From positions 1 through 64,000 of the forward strand of contig CACZAC010000023.1 of NCBI GenBank assembly GCA_902779125.1: 64,000 nucleotides of DNA. The letters are read 5' to 3'. The position numbers and the translations under genes are program-made. The stretch comes from an uncultured Bacteroidales bacterium. GTDB lineage: Bacteria > Bacteroidota > Bacteroidia > Bacteroidales > Muribaculaceae. Positions 56,132 through 64,000 of the stretch are shown piece after piece (within the stretch, counting starts at the first letter, position 1; every line of letters starts with the position of its first letter). The notes beneath the pieces are model-generated. The model ran no database searches and was not told the origin of the DNA. It saw only the letters and a program-made list of their open reading frames with translations.

Positions 56132-58339
56132 TTATTTTTTCTCTTCGGGGGCGGGGGCGGGAGCAGCGGCGGCCTTGGCGGCGGCAATGCTGTCCTGCTG
56201 GGCCTTGTAGGCCTTGGCAGCCTCGCTACCGGGCTTCAGCCACGTGTCGAGCCAGCGGAAGAACTCGCGCTGCCACAGGATGCTGTTCTGGGGCTTGAGA
56301 ATCCAGTGGTTCTCGTCGGGGAAGAGCAGCAGACGTGCGGGCAGCCCCTTAATCTTGGCGGCATTGAATGCCTGGCAAGCCTGGGTGAAGACGATACGGT
56401 AATCCAACTCACCAGCGGTACACATGATGGGGGTATCCCAGTTCTGAACGTAGTTCTTGGGGTTGGCCTGAGTGTAGGAACGCTGTGCGGTAGCGTTGCT
56501 CTTGTCCCAGTACGGACCACCGAGGTCCCACTGCACGAACCACATCTCCTCGGTCTCGAGATACTGGGCCTCGAGGTTGAAGATACCGGCGTGTGCCAGG
56601 AAGCAGGCGAAGCGCTTGTTGTGGTTACCGGCAAGGAAGTAAACCGAATAGCCACCATAGCTGGCGCCAACGGCACCGATGTGTTCACCATCGATGTAAG
56701 GTTCCTTCTTCATGTAATCCACAGCGCTGAGGTAGTCACGCATATTCTGGCCACCGTAATCGCCACTGATCTGGGCGTTCCACTCGGTGCCGAAGCCCGG
56801 CAGACCACGACGGTTGGGCAGGATAACGATGTAGCCGTTGCTGGCCATGATGCGCATGTTCCAGCGATAGCTCCAGAACTGGCTCACAGGTGACTGCGGA
56901 CCGCCCTCACAGAAGAGGATAGCGGGATACTTCTTGTTGGGGTCGAAGTTGGGCGGGTAGCATACCCAAGTGGTCATCAGCTTGCCATCGGTGGTGGGCA
57001 CCATGCGCTTCTCGATGCCGATGGGGTCAACCTGGGCGAGAGCCTCGTCGTTGACGTGGGTGAGCTGAACGGGCTCCTTACCCATCTGAATGCTGCAGAT
57101 TTCATTGGGGGTCTGGTAGCTCTGGCGGCAAGCGATAACGGTCTCATTATCGGGGAATGCCATGCTGTTGAAGTCACACACGCCCATGGCGATGGTGTCC
57201 ACCTTCTGGGTAGCGACATCCATGCGGAAGATGGGCTGCGTGCCCTGGAACGGGCAGATGAAATAGATGGCCTTCTCGTCGGGCGACCAGGCGATTTCAT
57301 CCACGCTGTAGTCCCAGTTCTCGGTCAGGTCCTTCTTGTTGCCGGCAGCATCCATGAAGAAGATGCGGTTCTTGTCGGCCTCGTAGCCGTCGTGTTCCAT
57401 CGAGAGCCAAGCCATCTCGCCCTTGCTGTTGATGATGGGATAGGTGTCATAGCCCATCATGCCCTGCGTCAGGTTCTCGGTCTTGCCGGTCTCGAGGTTA
57501 TACTTGTACAGGTCGCTGTTGGTCGAGAAAGCGTAGTCCTTGCCGGTCTTCTTGCGGCAAACGTACACGAGGTTCTTGCCGTCGGGAGTCCAAGCCAGCG
57601 ACTCGATGCCGCCCCAAGGCTTCATCGGCGACTCATAGGGCTCGCCCTCGAGGACGTCCTTCACGTTGCCGGCCTTGCTGCCGTCATAGTCAGCCACAAA
57701 GGGGTGAGGAATGGTGGTCACCCACTCGTCCCAGTGCTTGTACATCATGTCGTCATAGAGTTTGCCCGTGGTCTTATCCAAATCGGGATAAACGTCTTGT
57801 ACAGTCTGGCCATACTTGACTTGTGAAATCATGACCACGCGCTTCTCGTCGGGCGAGAAGACGAAGCCCTCGATGCCGTCCTCGACATCGCTCACGCAGT
57901 TGCGGCCACCGCCGTCGGCGTTCATGGTCCACAGCTGAGGGGTCTTGCCCTCACCTTCATCCTTGTAGATGAAAGCAATCTTCTTGCCTCCGTCAATCCA
58001 CACATAGTTGCTCTCGCTGTTGGGCGTGTTGGTAATCTGACGGGCGTTCTGGCCGTCAACATCCATCACCCAGAGGTCGCAGTTGCCCTTGTTGGTGGTG
58101 ATGTCATAATAGGTAACGCCATACAGGATTTTCTTGCCGTCGGGCGAAACCTGGGGACCGCCCACGCGACCCAACTGATTGAGGAATTCGGGAGTGAACT
58201 CTTTCTTTTCCATCTTACCGGAAGTTTTCTCGGTGGCAGGAGCCTGACCGGGAGCCGCATTTTCCTGCTTGGAGCAGGTCGAGGAACTCAACAGGGCCAA
58301 CACCGCAACCGACATTGCTGTTAACTTGAAGAATTTCAT
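56132..58339 (-). CDS. S9 family prolyl oligopeptidase, dipeptidyl-peptidase 5-like
   Basis: The 735-residue exported peptidase has a signal peptide ending near 'LLSSSTCSKQ', possibly a lipoprotein although the lipobox is non-standard. A seven-bladed beta-propeller follows ('PQVSPDGKKILYGVTYYD', 'FVFSPDEKRVVMISQ', 'IAWSPDEKAIYFICPF'). The alpha/beta-hydrolase domain has Ser560 in 'GAVGASYGGYSVYFLAG', Asp in 'CTAGELDYRIVF' and His in 'LFPDENHWILKP'. The layout matches DPP5 (S9C), which removes dipeptides from peptides for asaccharolytic growth. The C-terminus is an Ala/Pro/Glu tail. The start at 58339 is chosen over 58393. Confidence 0.9.
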   Translation of the reverse strand: MKFFKLTAMSVAVLALLSSSTCSKQENAAPGQAPATEKTSGKMEKKEFTPEFLNQLGRVGGPQVSPDGKKILYGVTYYDITTNKGNCDLWVMDVDGQNARQITNTPNSESNYVWIDGGKKIAFIYKDEGEGKTPQLWTMNADGGGRNCVSDVEDGIEGFVFSPDEKRVVMISQVKYGQTVQDVYPDLDKTTGKLYDDMMYKHWDEWVTTIPHPFVADYDGSKAGNVKDVLEGEPYESPMKPWGGIESLAWTPDGKNLVYVCRKKTGKDYAFSTNSDLYKYNLETGKTENLTQGMMGYDTYPIINSKGEMAWLSMEHDGYEADKNRIFFMDAAGNKKDLTENWDYSVDEIAWSPDEKAIYFICPFQGTQPIFRMDVATQKVDTIAMGVCDFNSMAFPDNETVIACRQSYQTPNEICSIQMGKEPVQLTHVNDEALAQVDPIGIEKRMVPTTDGKLMTTWVCYPPNFDPNKKYPAILFCEGGPQSPVSQFWSYRWNMRIMASNGYIVILPNRRGLPGFGTEWNAQISGDYGGQNMRDYLSAVDYMKKEPYIDGEHIGAVGASYGGYSVYFLAGNHNKRFACFLAHAGIFNLEAQYLETEEMWFVQWDLGGPYWDKSNATAQRSYTQANPKNYVQNWDTPIMCTAGELDYRIVFTQACQAFNAAKIKGLPARLLLFPDENHWILKPQNSILWQREFFRWLDTWLKPGSEAAKAYKAQQDSIAAAKAAAAPAPAPEEKK

Positions 58340-58407
58340 AATAATTGTACTGTTAATGATGTATTTAGTGTTAAATTGGTTTTCAGCTTGCACATTATTT
58401 TAAACTG

Positions 58408-58415
58408 CAAATATA
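58408..58415 (-). promoter_or_regulatory. -7 box (TATATTTG) for the S9 peptidase
   Basis: An exact TAnnTTTG match on the minus strand, 69 bases upstream of the start; the -33 region is poor. It shares the 290-base divergent region with the SatD-side operator array. Confidence 0.45.
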
Positions 58416-58495
58416 ATCATTTATCGGCAACAACCCGCCATTAGAAGCAAGAAAAACACCAAGACATTTTATTTCACTTTCTTTAGGTCTAAACA

Positions 58496-58574
58496 GACAA
58501 CCAAAAACGATTGTCTTTTCTGAAAACAACCAAAAACGGTTGTTTCTTGAAAAAACAATCAAAAATGGTTGTTT
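58496..58574. promoter_or_regulatory. Three phased palindromes (29-bp period), probable operator of the SatD-like gene
   Basis: The core ACAAyCAAAAAyGryTGT begins at 58497, 58526 and 58555, exactly 29 bases apart. Copy 2 is a perfect 8-bp inverted repeat (AAACAACC-N6-GGTTGTTT), copy 3 has one mismatch, and copy 1 keeps GACAA/TTGTC. The third copy overlaps the -33 region of the promoter at 58568-58599. Confidence 0.8.
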
Positions 58575-58599
58575 ATATCATATATTATATATAGTTTTG
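58568..58599 (+). promoter_or_regulatory. SatD-DUF3307 promoter (GTTG-N20-TAgtTTTG)
   Basis: The -7 box TAGTTTTG at 58592-58599 is exact. GTTG at 58568-58571 is an acceptable -33 with a 20-base spacer, and is part of palindrome copy 3. Confidence 0.65.
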
Positions 58600-58627
58600 C
58601 ACCGACAATCATAACATGTCATTCATT

Positions 58628-59275
58628 ATGAAAGGAATCATTACCGGCGATATCGTGGATTCTTCCCAAATCAGCGCCGAATACCGGGGCGAGCTGCTCA
58701 AGTGCCTCAACACGATGGGCGATGAGTTGCAATGCGTCACACCATTCTCGATGGAACTGTTCCGCGGCGACAGTTTCCAACTGCTCATCGACGAGCCCAG
58801 TGCAGCGATAAAAATCGCCATCCTGCTGAGGGCGGGACTTATACGGCACACGGCAAGCAAGGAAAACGGCATGTGGGATGCGCGCATCTCGCTGGGCATC
58901 GGCAATGTCGAATTCCTGTCGGAACGTATCGTCACATCCGATGGCGAAGCCTTCCACTACTCAGGACGGCAACTTGATGAAATGGGCAAGCAACGCCTCG
59001 CTGTCAAGACGCCCTGGCAGGATGTGAACGATGAACTTGCACTCTCCACGGCATTTATCGACGACATCATCAACGGGTGGTCCAGCAAGCAGGCAGGGAT
59101 GATTTACCTCGCACTCCGTCAGGACACCCCCAAGAAGGACATCGCCAAACTCATCGGCACGTCGGTGCAGAATGTGCGCAACGTGCTCTCTTCTGCCAAG
59201 GAAAGCCTTGTCCGGAAATATATCGAACGCTACCGCGATATCATCATGAGCCACCATAGCCAACCGACGATATGA
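58628..59275 (+). CDS. SatD family protein with a C-terminal helix-turn-helix
   Basis: The 215-residue soluble protein has an N-terminal half ('MKGIITGDIVDSSQISAEYR', 'MELFRGDSFQLLID', 'AAIKIAILLRAGLIR', 'ARISLGIGNVEFL', 'SDGEAFHYSGRQLDEM') that matches the SatD family, which has a cyclase-like alpha/beta pattern. The C-terminal ~70 residues ('QAGMIYLALRQDTPKKDIAK', 'LIGTSVQNVRNVLSSAKESL') form a sigma-region-4/HTH-like segment that should bind DNA. It overlaps the next gene by ATGA. An alternative ATG at 58616 adds four residues. Likely an autoregulator acting on the three palindromes (inference). Confidence 0.75.
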   Translation: MKGIITGDIVDSSQISAEYRGELLKCLNTMGDELQCVTPFSMELFRGDSFQLLIDEPSAAIKIAILLRAGLIRHTASKENGMWDARISLGIGNVEFLSERIVTSDGEAFHYSGRQLDEMGKQRLAVKTPWQDVNDELALSTAFIDDIINGWSSKQAGMIYLALRQDTPKKDIAKLIGTSVQNVRNVLSSAKESLVRKYIERYRDIIMSHHSQPTI

Positions 59276-59994
59276 ACATCATCATCCTACTCAAGCTATT
59301 ATCGGCACATGTCATCGCCGATTTCTTCCTGCAGTTTGACATATTGTGCCAATCCAAGCACGAGAAGAACTGGCGCGGGGTTACAGCCCAAGCCATCCAT
59401 GCGCTCATCCATGCCCTGTGCGCCTATCTCCTGCTTGCCGACTGGGGCGCTTGGGTAATTCCGCTGGTGATTTTTGTAACGCATTTCATCATCGACATCC
59501 TCAAAATCAAGTGGAACGGGAACAGCACGCTGGGATTCCTCAGCGACCAGGTGGCACACATCGGCGTCATTCTCGCTTTGTGGTGGGCCTACTATGCCGA
59601 CCACACTCAAGTGCTGGACGCGACGAGCACATTCATCAACTCCAGGCGCCTGTGGGCTGTGCTGCTGGGCTATATGCTGGTCCTGAAGCCCGCTTCCATC
59701 CTCATCAGCGTTTTCATCAAGCGCTGGATTCCCTCCAACAACATGCAATCCCAAGGGATGCCCTTTGCTGGCGCCTGGATCGGCTACATCGAGCGTGTAC
59801 TGATTCTGACCTTTATCATCACCGGCAACATCGAGGGCGTCGGCTTCCTGCTGGCGGCAAAATCCATCTTCCGCTTCGGTGACCTGAACAAGGCGCGCGA
59901 GATTAAAATCACAGAGTATGTCCTGCTGGGCACTCTGGCAAGTTTCTCGATTGCGCTGTTGACAGGCTTTGCCATCAATATGTATATTCATTAA
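59272..59994 (+). CDS. DUF3307 family membrane protein
   Basis: The 240-residue polytopic membrane protein begins 'IIILLKLLSAHVIADFFLQF' followed by 'CQSKHEKNWRGVTAQAIHAL' and 'VIFVTHFIIDILKIKW', the DUF3307 signature with conserved His/Asp in membrane segments. About six hydrophobic segments are visible, including the C-terminal 'YVLLGTLASFSIALLTGFAI'. ATGA overlap with the SatD-like gene means the two are translated together. Function unknown; the conserved polar residues suggest an enzyme or transporter in the membrane. Confidence 0.85.
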   Translation: MNIIILLKLLSAHVIADFFLQFDILCQSKHEKNWRGVTAQAIHALIHALCAYLLLADWGAWVIPLVIFVTHFIIDILKIKWNGNSTLGFLSDQVAHIGVILALWWAYYADHTQVLDATSTFINSRRLWAVLLGYMLVLKPASILISVFIKRWIPSNNMQSQGMPFAGAWIGYIERVLILTFIITGNIEGVGFLLAAKSIFRFGDLNKAREIKITEYVLLGTLASFSIALLTGFAINMYIH

Positions 59995-60011
59995 CCAATT
60001 CCACCATAACT

Positions 60012-62216
60012 ATGAAAAAAGCCATCAATACACTGATTTTTCTTGCTGCCAGCCTTGCTATCACGGCGAGTGCGCAATGTGGCATGACCAGTCCTCAGAA
60101 ACATCATTCAGTCCGCAGCAATTGGGTGAACCCGCGCATCGGTACGGGAGGTCACGGCCATGTGTTCTATGGAGCCAACGTGCCTTTCGGCTATGTGCAG
60201 TTGGGACCAACCGAGCCCACTCAGGGTTGGGACTGGTGCTCAGGCTATCATGACAGCGACTCGGTGCTCATCGGCTTCGGCCACCAGCACCTGAGCGGCA
60301 CCGGTATCGGCGACCTGGGCGACATTGCCTTGCTGCCCGTCACCAGCCGTGACCAGAAAGCGGTAATTTTCAGTCACAACGACGAGAGTGCCCATCCGGG
60401 CTACTACTCGGTGACACTGCGCAACGGGGGTAAGCCTTACGTTCAGGTGAATTTGACTGCCACCAAGCGCACAGGCATGCACCGCTATGAATTCAATGTC
60501 GAACAAGACACTATCTACCTGCGACTCGATTTGGGCCAAGGTATCGGATGGGACACCCCGAAACAAATGATGATGCAGCAAGCATCACCCAGGAGGATTG
60601 TCGGTTACCGTTATTCATCGGGATGGGCAAGAGACCAGAAAGTCTTTTTTGTCATGGATTTCCAGCAAGATGTAACACTCGAGAAACTGAATGGCGACAC
60701 CACGGGCATCATTTCGGCACCCAACTATCCCGCTACACCATTTCTCGTCAAAGTGGGACTGTCGGCAGTAAGCATCGATAATGCGATAGAGAACCTGACA
60801 GCTGAGAATCCTGACTGGGACTTCTATGACGTCGCCCGCAAAGCATGGTGCGCCTGGGCTGACGAACTGGATAAAATCCAGATTGCCACCGACAACGAGA
60901 ATGACCGCAAGGTGTTCTACACGGCGCTCTATCACACGATGGTCGCCCCGTCAGTCTTCAGCGACGTGAACGGGCAATACCGCGGTGCCGACGGCAAGGT
61001 GCATCAAGGTGATTTCACCAACTACACTACCCTATCGCTCTGGGACACCTACCGCGCCGCACATCCGTTGCAGACGCTCATCCACCGCGAGAAACAGCAG
61101 GACATGGCACAGACCTTCCTGCACATCTTTGAGCAACAGGGCAAACTGCCCGTGTGGCACCTGATGGGCAACGAGACCGACTGCATGGTGGGCAACCCCG
61201 GCGCGCCCGTGCTCGCCGACCTGGTGCTGAAGGGCTTTGACGTTGACAAGAAGGCTGCACTCAAGGCAATGACCACCAGCGCGATGCTCGATGAGCGCTC
61301 GATGGGACTGTTAAAGCAGTACGGCTATATCCCCTATGACCTGGAACCCGAAAAAGAGACCGTGGCACGCGGACTGGAGTATGCCCTTGCCGACTGGTGC
61401 ATCGCCCAAGTGGCAAAAGCCGCCGGTGACCGTGAGAACTACAACTATTTCAACGAGCGCAGCCAGTCTTATCGCCACTACTTTGACAAGCAGACGCGTT
61501 TCATGCGCGGCAAGGACTCGAAGGGCCATTTCCGTCCTGCGGCAGAATTCGACCCGCTATCGACCAAGCACCGTAACGACGACTACTGCGAGGGCAACGC
61601 CTGGCAATACACCTGGCTTGTGCCCCATGATGTGCATGGGCTGGTAAAACTCTTCGGCAGCGAGAAGGCGTTTATCCAGAAACTTGATTCGCTGTTCATC
61701 GTCGAGGGCAACCTGGGTGAAGAAGCGTCGCCCGACGTAAGCGGCCTTATCGGCCAGTATGCCCACGGCAACGAGCCCAGCCACCACATCATCTACATGT
61801 ACAACTATGTGGGCCAGCCCTGGAAAGCCGCAAGACTCATCCGCCAAGTGCTGCGAGAGCAATACCGCAACGACTTTGACGGCCTGTCGGGCAACGAGGA
61901 CGTGGGCCAGATGTCGGCATGGTATGTCCTGTCGTCTATCGGCCTGTATCAGGAGGAACCCGCCGGTGGCAAGTACATCATCGGCTCACCGCTGTTCAAC
62001 GAGGCAACCCTCAACGTGGGCGACGGCAAGACGTTCACCGTCAAGGCGGTGAACAACAGCGACGAGAATATCTATGTCCAGAGCGCCACACTCAACGGCA
62101 AGCGCTACGACAAGAGCTACATCGACTACCGCGACATCATCGCCGGTGGCACGCTCGAACTCGTCATGGGTCCCAAACCCTCGAAATGGGGCACAAGCAA
62201 AAAGTCCAGACCGTAA
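60012..62216 (+). CDS. GH92 family glycoside hydrolase (alpha-mannosidase type), secreted
   Basis: The 734-residue exported enzyme has a signal peptide (MKKAINTLIFLAASLAITASA). GH92 blocks run throughout: 'WVNPRIGTGGHGHVFYGANV', 'GFGHQHLSGTGIGDLGDIAL', 'LSLWDTYRAAHPLQTLI', 'LPVWHLMGNETDCMVGNPGA', and the C-terminal 'GLSGNEDVGQMSAWYVLSSI' with the catalytic-region Glu/Asp (GNEDxGQM). The family comprises Ca2+-dependent exo-alpha-mannosidases acting on N-glycans. It lies 17 bases after the DUF3307 gene, so it may share that transcript. A second GH92 gene starts at 63738. Confidence 0.93.
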   Translation: MKKAINTLIFLAASLAITASAQCGMTSPQKHHSVRSNWVNPRIGTGGHGHVFYGANVPFGYVQLGPTEPTQGWDWCSGYHDSDSVLIGFGHQHLSGTGIGDLGDIALLPVTSRDQKAVIFSHNDESAHPGYYSVTLRNGGKPYVQVNLTATKRTGMHRYEFNVEQDTIYLRLDLGQGIGWDTPKQMMMQQASPRRIVGYRYSSGWARDQKVFFVMDFQQDVTLEKLNGDTTGIISAPNYPATPFLVKVGLSAVSIDNAIENLTAENPDWDFYDVARKAWCAWADELDKIQIATDNENDRKVFYTALYHTMVAPSVFSDVNGQYRGADGKVHQGDFTNYTTLSLWDTYRAAHPLQTLIHREKQQDMAQTFLHIFEQQGKLPVWHLMGNETDCMVGNPGAPVLADLVLKGFDVDKKAALKAMTTSAMLDERSMGLLKQYGYIPYDLEPEKETVARGLEYALADWCIAQVAKAAGDRENYNYFNERSQSYRHYFDKQTRFMRGKDSKGHFRPAAEFDPLSTKHRNDDYCEGNAWQYTWLVPHDVHGLVKLFGSEKAFIQKLDSLFIVEGNLGEEASPDVSGLIGQYAHGNEPSHHIIYMYNYVGQPWKAARLIRQVLREQYRNDFDGLSGNEDVGQMSAWYVLSSIGLYQEEPAGGKYIIGSPLFNEATLNVGDGKTFTVKAVNNSDENIYVQSATLNGKRYDKSYIDYRDIIAGGTLELVMGPKPSKWGTSKKSRP

Positions 62217-62275
62217 TGGGTACACATTAACCTGTCGTCTGCTACTGGCAACAAAAACATGCAAAACATCGGACA

Positions 62276-62379
62276 ATGTGATTTCAAACGGATAAAAACC
62301 ACGAATTATGTGATTTTTTCATCCAAAAATATTGGAATTATGTGATTTTTGACGTATTTTTGTTTCCGATAATGTGATT
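62276..62379. promoter_or_regulatory. Four ATGTGATT iterons at exact 32-bp period
   Basis: ATGTGATT starts at 62276, 62308, 62340 and 62372, each 32 bases from the next. The intervening sequence is not conserved apart from A/T-rich flanks (AATTATGTGATTTTT in copies 2 and 3). Copies 2-4 surround the predicted promoter (62332-62362) and the fourth lies after the start of transcription. This is the layout of a cooperative binding site on one face of the helix. Confidence 0.82.
62332..62362 (+). promoter_or_regulatory. Promoter of the DUF4143 ATPase (TTGG-N19-TAttTTTG)
   Basis: The -7 box TATTTTTG at 62355-62362 is exact; TTGG at 62332-62335 is a weak -33. The ATG at 62392 is 30 bases downstream. 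Iteron 3 lies between the two elements. Confidence 0.6.
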
Positions 62380-62391
62380 AAAGATAGATTT

Positions 62392-63729
62392 ATGCTTAAG
62401 CGAAAAATTGATAATTTCCTCATTGAGTGGAAGAAACGTCCTGAAAGGAAGCCACTCATTGTCAAGGGGGCGCGACAAGTGGGCAAAACGATGTCAATCC
62501 GGCACTTTGCCCAGCAGCATTATAAGCATGTTATCGAAATCAATTTCCTGCTGCAAAGTCAATTTCAAGGCATCTTTGAAGATGGCTACGAGGTTGACAG
62601 CATCATCAAGAATATTTCACTGCTCAATCCGCGACTTGACATTAAACCTGGTGAGACACTCCTGTTTTTTGATGAACTGCAGGCTTGTCCCGACTGCGCC
62701 ACCAGCCTGAAATCATTCAAACAGGATGGCCGTTACGATGTCATCTGTTCTGGCTCACTGATGGGTGTCTATTACCAGCAAATTGAGTCCAATAGTGTCG
62801 GTTTCAAGGAAGATTACCTGATGCACTCGATGGACTTTGAGGAGTTTCTGTGGGCTAACGGCTACGATAACAGGCTGATTGATGAGCTCTATCACCACAT
62901 GGCTAACGTCAAGCCCCTCTCGTCAATCATGATGCACCGCATGACCGAATTGTTCCGTAATTACATGGTCATTGGAGGCATGCCCGAAGTTGTCAACACT
63001 TTTGTAACCCAAAACAACTTCAACAACACGTTATCACTCCAGCGGCAACTACTTCTCGACTATGAGGAGGACATCACTAAATACGCCTTAGGAATGGAAA
63101 AAGGAAAAGTGCTCTCGGTTTACCGTCACATCTCTACCTTCCTTGCCCAGGAAAACAAGCGTTTCCAAATCACTAAGTTATCTCCAACCGCCCGCAACAG
63201 GGCATACATCGGCGCTATTGAGTGGCTTAACAATGCTGGAATTATCAACGTGTGTTACTGCTTGCATGAGCTGGCACTACCATTAAGGGGAAATTATGAT
63301 TCCAAATTATACAAAGTATATTATCGTGACTCTGGATTGCTCATAGCTTCACTTGACGAAGAAGCTCAAGATGACCTAAGGAGAAACCGCAACTTTTCCA
63401 CTTATAAAGGGGCCATCTATGAGAATATCGTGGCCGATATGCTCGTGAAACAAGGTTACGACCTCTACTACTATCGCAATGACAGATCATCGATAGAAAT
63501 GGATTTCTTCGTCAGGAGCGCTAATCACTTGTGGCCTGTTGAGGTTAAAGCCAGCAACACTGCAAGCGCTTCTTTAAAAAAACTCACCGACCCGTCAAGC
63601 AAGGCGCATCCCGATATTAAGAACGGTATCAAATTGTGCGCTTCCAACATCGGATTCAACGGTCAGTTTTACACTTTCCCGTATTTTCTTACCTTCTTGT
63701 TAAAGCGTTGGCTGCGTGAACAAGAATAA
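62392..63729 (+). CDS. AAA family ATPase with DUF4143 C-terminal domain
   Basis: The 445-residue protein has Walker A 'LIVKGARQVGKTMSIRHFAQ' (~residues 23-42) and Walker B 'GETLLFFDELQACP' (~93). A helical middle follows, then the DUF4143 nuclease-like domain: 'GAIYENIVADMLVKQGYDLYYYRN' and 'SIEMDFFVRSANHLWPVEVKAS', a PD-(D/E)xK-like D..ExK pattern (E-M-D ... E-V-K). Bacteroidetes carry many such genes of unknown function, sometimes horizontally spread. The start at 62392 is chosen over GTG at 62374, which falls in iteron 4. It sits between two GH92 genes, only 8 bases ahead of the second. Confidence 0.9.
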   Translation: MLKRKIDNFLIEWKKRPERKPLIVKGARQVGKTMSIRHFAQQHYKHVIEINFLLQSQFQGIFEDGYEVDSIIKNISLLNPRLDIKPGETLLFFDELQACPDCATSLKSFKQDGRYDVICSGSLMGVYYQQIESNSVGFKEDYLMHSMDFEEFLWANGYDNRLIDELYHHMANVKPLSSIMMHRMTELFRNYMVIGGMPEVVNTFVTQNNFNNTLSLQRQLLLDYEEDITKYALGMEKGKVLSVYRHISTFLAQENKRFQITKLSPTARNRAYIGAIEWLNNAGIINVCYCLHELALPLRGNYDSKLYKVYYRDSGLLIASLDEEAQDDLRRNRNFSTYKGAIYENIVADMLVKQGYDLYYYRNDRSSIEMDFFVRSANHLWPVEVKASNTASASLKKLTDPSSKAHPDIKNGIKLCASNIGFNGQFYTFPYFLTFLLKRWLREQE

Positions 63730-63737
63730 ACCTAATA

Positions 63738-64000
63738 ATGATGAAAAGAATATTTATTTTGGGAGCTATTTTAGCTTGGAGTCTTGTAGCAATGGCTGCT
63801 GAACTGGAGCCGGTAGATTATGTGAATCCGCTGGTGGGGTCGCAGTCGAGTTTTCAACTGTCAACGGGCAACACCTACCCCGCCATCGCTATGCCCTGGG
63901 GCATGAACTTCTGGGTACCGCAGACGGGCAAGAACGGCGATGGCTGGCAATATACCTACACAGCCAACAAGATACGCGGCTTCAAGCAGACGCATCAGCC
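63738..64000 (+). CDS. GH92 family glycoside hydrolase, 3' partial (window edge)
   Basis: The frame begins at 63738 (MMKRIFILGAILAWSLVAMAA, signal peptide) and is open to the window end. 'LEPVDYVNPLVGSQSSFQLS', 'GNTYPAIAMPWGMNFWVPQT' and 'NGDGWQYTYTANKIRGFKQT' are the N-terminal GH92 blocks, parallel to 'WVNPRIGTGG...' of the first enzyme. It probably also attacks mannose linkages. With 8 bases after the DUF4143 gene it may be transcribed from that promoter. Confidence 0.88.
   Translation, partial: MMKRIFILGAILAWSLVAMAAELEPVDYVNPLVGSQSSFQLSTGNTYPAIAMPWGMNFWVPQTGKNGDGWQYTYTANKIRGFKQTHQ

Noticed and set aside
62276-62379. CRISPR-like or simple tandem repeat
   Set aside because: Only an 8-base core is kept with unrelated sequence between cores, so it is better explained as phased protein-binding sites.
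62374-62391. GTG start for the DUF4143 ATPase
   Set aside because: The GTG is part of iteron 4 and lies only about 6 bases after the predicted start of transcription; the ATG at 62392 suits both promoter and family.

Overview
The window looks like a chromosomal segment of a Bacteroidales bacterium, most likely from the Prevotellaceae/Muribaculaceae side (inference, not proven). The evidence is the promoter style (TTTG-N19/20-TAnnTTTG, seen repeatedly), the near absence of Shine-Dalgarno sites, two short primary sigma factors of the Bacteroidetes type, secreted proteins with dockerin-like repeats and 'YNINGQRV...GIYIVNGKKV' tails, FISUMP-type lipoproteins ('EYVDLGLPSGTLWAT'), a DUF4836-like lipoprotein, GH92 enzymes and S9/C10/C69 peptidases. 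There is no phage, no complete insertion sequence, no CRISPR array, no rRNA and no tRNA that I can see. The only RNA gene recognised is rnpB.

Layout. 0-12.4 kb: a secreted C10 (streptopain-like) protease cut by the window edge, a Cys-rich lipoprotein, a MITE-like inverted repeat, a very large alpha-2-macroglobulin-like protein carrying a SusC-type N-terminal module in its middle, and a C69 dipeptidase. 12.4-22 kb: a run of small minus-strand genes for cell-envelope proteins (four FISUMP-domain proteins, two four-helix membrane proteins, secreted proteins, an SGNH hydrolase, a methyltransferase), nearly all with their own -7 box and several followed by a shared 3' repeat. 22-38 kb: a double-AAA CbxX-like ATPase, YigZ, a dockerin-like secreted protein, a thioesterase/aroC/ybaK overlapping cluster, a thioredoxin-like secreted protein, a TPR protein, a META-domain protein, a secreted OB-like protein and a DUF4153 membrane protein. 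38-44.5 kb: rnpB, folC, degP, a small ribbon-helix-helix protein and two tandem rpoD-type sigma genes, one behind a consensus sigma-54 site. 44.5-56 kb: outer-membrane barrel, DUF4836 lipoprotein, putrescine genes aguA-aguB, a helical-repeat protein, a damaged-looking rplS, folP-cdaA, murI and a symmetric divergent promoter. 56-64 kb: DPP5-like peptidase, a SatD/DUF3307 pair behind three phased palindromes, two GH92 glycosidases and, between them, a DUF4143 ATPase behind four 32-bp-phased repeats.

The strongest candidates for something undescribed are the two phased repeat arrays at 58.5 kb and 62.3 kb. Each sits on the promoter of a poorly understood gene with exact helical spacing (29 bp and 32 bp). 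Next come the sigma-54 site in front of one of two sigma-70 paralogues, the perfectly symmetric divergent promoter at 55.35 kb, and the A2M/SusC-module fusion. All functional statements come from reading the sequence and from recall of protein families; no searches were run.
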